Assembly (NCBI GenBank): GCA_013122435.1
Contig: WYDT01000017.1
Location: forward strand, 62,001-126,000
Reading direction: 5' to 3'
DNA from: Chloroflexi bacterium AL-N1
GTDB lineage: Bacteria > Chloroflexota > Chloroflexia > Chloroflexales > Roseiflexaceae
DNA: 64,000 nucleotides
The notes under the pieces were generated by a model that searched no databases, had not been told where the DNA came from, and saw nothing but the letters and a program-made list of their open reading frames with translations. Below are positions 61,551-64,000 of this stretch, piece after piece. The translations under genes were made by a program, and so were the position numbers. Position 1 is the first letter of the stretch. Each line of letters starts with the position of its first letter.

Positions 61551-61625
61551 TGCCGCCTTCGATACGGTCAGGCAGCGGGGTGTAGTGTGTCGTCCGTGCC
61601 GCCTTCGACAAGCTCAGGCTACGGG
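61551..61625. repeat. Two copies of an intergenic repeat
   Basis: TGCCGCCTTCGA begins both copies (61551-61580, 61597-61625), each continuing to TCAGGC and ending in CGGG. The core CCTTCGACAAGCTCAGGC can form a short stem and matches in reverse the unit near 54602. The copies lie between the VOC gene and the frameshifted SDR. Confidence 0.6.
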
Positions 61626-61666
61626 ATTGAGTGGCCTTACTTTGATACTGCAATGGAGAACTTTGC

Positions 61667-62474
61667 ATGAAAACAGTCTTAATCACTGGTGCCTCGGCGG
61701 GCATCGGGCGTGCCACGGCCCGGTTGTTTGCAACAAAAGGATGGCAGGTCGCTGCCACAATGCGGAAACCGGAGCGAGAGACAGAACTCGCAAAGGTCAA
61801 AAACATTCGATTGTACCAGTTGGATGTGACTGAGACAGAGCAACAGGTCGCTCGTCGTGTCGATGCGATTGTGGATGACCTGAAGCATATTGATGTCCTG
61901 GTGAATAATGCCGGGATTGGTGTTTTTGGGGCCTTTGAGTCTGCTGATTTTGAATTGATCCAACAACAGATCGAGACCAATGTCTTGGGCTTAATGCGCG
62001 TGACTAAAGCAACGTTACCGCATATGAGGGCACAAGGTGCTGGGGTGATTGTCAACGTCTCATCAGCCGTGGGGGGGCCTTTCCTGTGAGAGTCTCTACA
62101 ATACCAGCAAGTTTGCCGTTGAGGGGTTTTCGGAGGCACTCCAGTACGAATTACGCCCACTCGGTATTCGTGTCAAAGTCGTACAACCTGGCAGTATTAA
62201 AACCGAGTTTTTCAATTCACTGATTGTGGCCAAAAATGACGATCTTCCAGAGTATCACGCGTATCAGGAAAAGGTCCTGGCCAATTTGCGAAGCCTCAAC
62301 GCAGGTGGGTCTTCGGCCAGGAAGGTGGCACGGGTTATCTTTCGAGCAACACGGGATCGTTCTAATCGTTTGCGGTATATTGCTGGTGGGGATACACGAC
62401 TTCTGTTGAAGATGAGGAAGGTATTGCCAGATGGCATTTTTTTCAACCTTATCCGTAACCTGCTGGAGAAGTAG
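61667..62474 (+). pseudogene. Short-chain dehydrogenase interrupted by a frameshift in a run of seven G
   Basis: The first part (61667-62089) has the Rossmann motif TGASAGIGRAT, NNAGIG and VIVNVSSAVGG, then runs into a stop. The second part, one frame away, continues with LSCESLYNTSKFAVEGFSEALQYELRP, supplying the catalytic Tyr-x3-Lys, and ends at 62474 with a normal SDR C-terminus. Removing one base from the G run at 62071-62077 would join them in a full classical SDR of about 268 residues. It may be a true mutation, a phase-variable tract or a sequencing error in a homopolymer. GGAG precedes the ATG. Confidence 0.85.
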
Positions 62475-62509
62475 TTATGTAGTCAATACCTGCTTTGGAG
62501 AGTTCAACG

Positions 62510-63358
62510 ATGTATAAGATTGGTGATTTTTCCCACATGGGTCAGGTTTCTATACGGATGCTACGCCACTATGACAAGTTAGGGCTTTTACGGCCTGAGC
62601 ATGTTGATCCATGGAGTGGTTACCGATACTACACATTGGAACAGTTGCCCCGGCTCCATCGAATTATGGCCCTCAAAGACTTAGGGCTGTCTCTGGAAGA
62701 AGTGGGTGAGTTGCTCGACGATCCGTCTCCTGATGATCGTTTGCAGGAGCTTCTGCGTCAAAGACAAACGCTGATTGAACAACAATTAGCAGAAGAAAAC
62801 GCACGATTGACTCGTGTTTCTGTGCGTTTGGAACAAATCGCAGCAGCCCAACATCCTATTCCGTATGAGGTTGCATTGAAGGTGTTGCCGTCACAGTCCG
62901 TAGTTGGTATTCGCGAGATTGTCCCCCATGTCTCAAATATGGGCGATGTGCGTGACCGTATGCTGCAAACACTTTATCAGAAGCTTGATACATATAGTAT
63001 AACGGTTGGGACTGAACTGGCGCTATATCATATGCAAGCCTACGCGGCAACTAATATCGATATGTCCTTAGCCGTTGAGGTTCCCGCAGATACCTCTCTC
63101 CCAAAGCATGAAGCCGTACTTACATGCTATCATTTGCCCTATGCCTTATTAGCTGCAAGTATTGTCCACTACGGCAGTCTTTGGGACATTCCTGATGTGG
63201 TTCGTAACTTGTATCGTTGGATCGGGACAAATGGTTACACGAGTGCCGGTACGTATCGCGAAGTGCACTTGTTTGGCAGGGAACTTGCGTGGTTTGCCAA
63301 CAAGACACCGAAAGATGCCGTATTTGAGATCTTGCTCCCGATCGAGTCGCTCCACTAG
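62510..63358 (+). CDS. MerR-family regulator with GyrI-like effector domain
   Basis: A 282-residue regulator. Residues 1-70 form the winged helix (YKIGDFSHMGQVSIRMLRHYDKLGLLRPEHVDPWSGYRYY), followed by a coiled coil to about 118, and a GyrI-like ligand-binding domain (residues about 130-282, VGIREIVPHVSNMG...). This domain binds hydrophobic or cationic drugs in the BmrR class. GGAGAG precedes the ATG at 62510. It lies between two SDR genes in the same direction and may control either. Confidence 0.9.
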   Translation: MYKIGDFSHMGQVSIRMLRHYDKLGLLRPEHVDPWSGYRYYTLEQLPRLHRIMALKDLGLSLEEVGELLDDPSPDDRLQELLRQRQTLIEQQLAEENARLTRVSVRLEQIAAAQHPIPYEVALKVLPSQSVVGIREIVPHVSNMGDVRDRMLQTLYQKLDTYSITVGTELALYHMQAYAATNIDMSLAVEVPADTSLPKHEAVLTCYHLPYALLAASIVHYGSLWDIPDVVRNLYRWIGTNGYTSAGTYREVHLFGRELAWFANKTPKDAVFEILLPIESLH

Positions 63359-63386
63359 TTTCTGTATTAGCATCCCTGATTATAAC

Positions 63387-63415
63387 CAGTATCCCTAGGG
63401 ATACTGAGTTTTTTT
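63387..63415 (+). terminator. Intrinsic terminator of the MerR gene
   Basis: A perfect 20-base palindrome (CAGTATCCCT/AGGGATACTG, 63387-63406) forms a stem with a CTAG turn and is followed by AG and seven T. It ends 57 bases after the stop codon. The palindrome alone might also be a regulator site, but the T-tract argues for termination. Confidence 0.68.
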
Positions 63416-63510
63416 AATGGCTTGCCTCTCACACTGTGTCAGGCTCTATGCTTTTTTCCAGATATCACAAGTGTAGCGATGTGTTTTGTATTTTCTATGG
63501 AGGAGCAACA

Positions 63511-64000
63511 ATGAACAACACTGTTTGTATGGTAACTGGTGCGACAGCCGGTATTGGCAAAGCAACTGCTTTCGGTCTGGCCAAACAGGGTGCGACAGTC
63601 ATTATCGTTGGACGCAATGGTGAGAAAGCGGAACAAGTGGCTGCTGAAATTCGTCAACGTGTGGGCAATGTCGATGTGGTGCCAATGATCGCTGATTTCG
63701 CTTCACTTGAGCAGGTGCTCAATCTGGCTAGGGAATGTCATCGCCGCTATACGCGTTTGGATGTATTGATCAACAATGCCGCAGTCGTTACCCAGACCCG
63801 TCAGGAGAGTCAGGATGGTCTGGAGTTGATGTTTGCGGTCAATTATCTTGCTCCCTTCCTGCTTACCAACCAACTCCTTGACTTGCTCAGGAAAGGTGTT
63901 CCATCTCGTATTGTGAATGTGTCATCTTTTGGCTATAAGCAAAGTGCTATACAGTTTGACGACTTGCAATATGTCCACCAATTCAGCCATCGTCAGGCGT
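63511..64000 (+). CDS. Short-chain dehydrogenase/retinol-dehydrogenase-like, cut by window edge
   Basis: The frame from the ATG at 63511 is open to the window edge, giving 163 residues. It has the cofactor motif TGATAGIGKAT near residues 9-19, a basic GRNGEK after strand 2 suggesting NADP preference, DVLINNAAV and RIVNVSSFGY. The catalytic Tyr-x3-Lys should lie just beyond the edge. GGAGGAG precedes the ATG. The RDH11-13-like order (IxVNVSS followed by an inserted IQFDDLQ) is typical of this group. Confidence 0.88.
   Translation, partial: MNNTVCMVTGATAGIGKATAFGLAKQGATVIIVGRNGEKAEQVAAEIRQRVGNVDVVPMIADFASLEQVLNLARECHRRYTRLDVLINNAAVVTQTRQESQDGLELMFAVNYLAPFLLTNQLLDLLRKGVPSRIVNVSSFGYKQSAIQFDDLQYVHQFSHRQA

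Noticed and set aside
63387..63406. 20-base palindrome as a MerR operator
   Set aside because: MerR operators lie between -35 and -10 elements; here a run of seven T follows directly and no hexamers frame it, so a terminator fits better.
1..64000. CRISPR array, tRNA or rRNA genes, insertion sequences
   Set aside because: I looked for regular spaced repeats, cloverleaf 3' ends, rRNA cores and transposase motifs with terminal repeats, and saw none.

Overview
The window looks like chromosomal DNA from a free-living member of the Chloroflexota, most likely class Chloroflexia. This is inferred from overall gene content and a moderate base composition, roughly half G+C by eye. No rRNA marker is present, so the placement is provisional. 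Pointers are a flagellum-free, sensor-rich gene set, a MurE with a non-standard amino-acid recognition motif, a GatD-type amidotransferase, a receiver-Roadblock protein and a CSLREA/beta-helix surface protein. No tRNA, rRNA, CRISPR array, insertion sequence or prophage module was seen.

Layout. 0-5.6 kb: the end of a DUF21/CBS membrane protein, an SGNH hydrolase, a large secreted beta-helix protein and an OmpR-type response regulator. 5.8-11.6 kb: murE, an S9 peptidase, a TIGR01777 epimerase and a zinc-protease lipoprotein. 12.0-16.7 kb: a two-headed peptidoglycan amidase next to a CHAT (caspase-like) protein, then a group II truncated haemoglobin. 16.7-20.1 kb: nuoABCDE on the minus strand, from a consensus sigma70-type promoter to a clear intrinsic terminator. 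20.3-25.0 kb: a PspC protein, an unknown conserved protein, a receiver-GAF-histidine kinase and a degenerate-receiver/Roadblock protein. 25.3-32.3 kb: the full ATP synthase operon atpB-E-F-H-A-G-D-C, followed by mreB, a methyltransferase, a DUF402 protein, an HD hydrolase, pckA and a ParA ATPase with a C-terminal zinc ribbon.

39.9-51.2 kb is the most striking accessory block. A PchR/YbtA-like AraC regulator is followed by eight tightly packed co-directional genes: amidohydrolase, membrane protein, methyltransferase, small STAS-like protein, a second paralogous membrane protein, MFS transporter, double-length fused ABC transporter of the YbtPQ/IrtAB kind, and a VOC protein. The block ends at an unusual three-arm bidirectional terminator. 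The regulator and transporter types resemble metallophore uptake loci, but the enzymes and paired membrane proteins do not match a pathway I can name.

51.2-64.0 kb is a loose mosaic: two NAD(P)-binding epimerase-like proteins, GatD, several unknown proteins, a pentapeptide-repeat protein, a DinB protein, a membrane protein with a recently duplicated domain, GNAT and VOC proteins, a frameshifted SDR, a MerR regulator, and an SDR cut by the window edge. A small family of intergenic repeats occurs here, and decayed genes (a GNAT remnant near 39.4 kb and the SDR at 61.7 kb) show ongoing gene loss.
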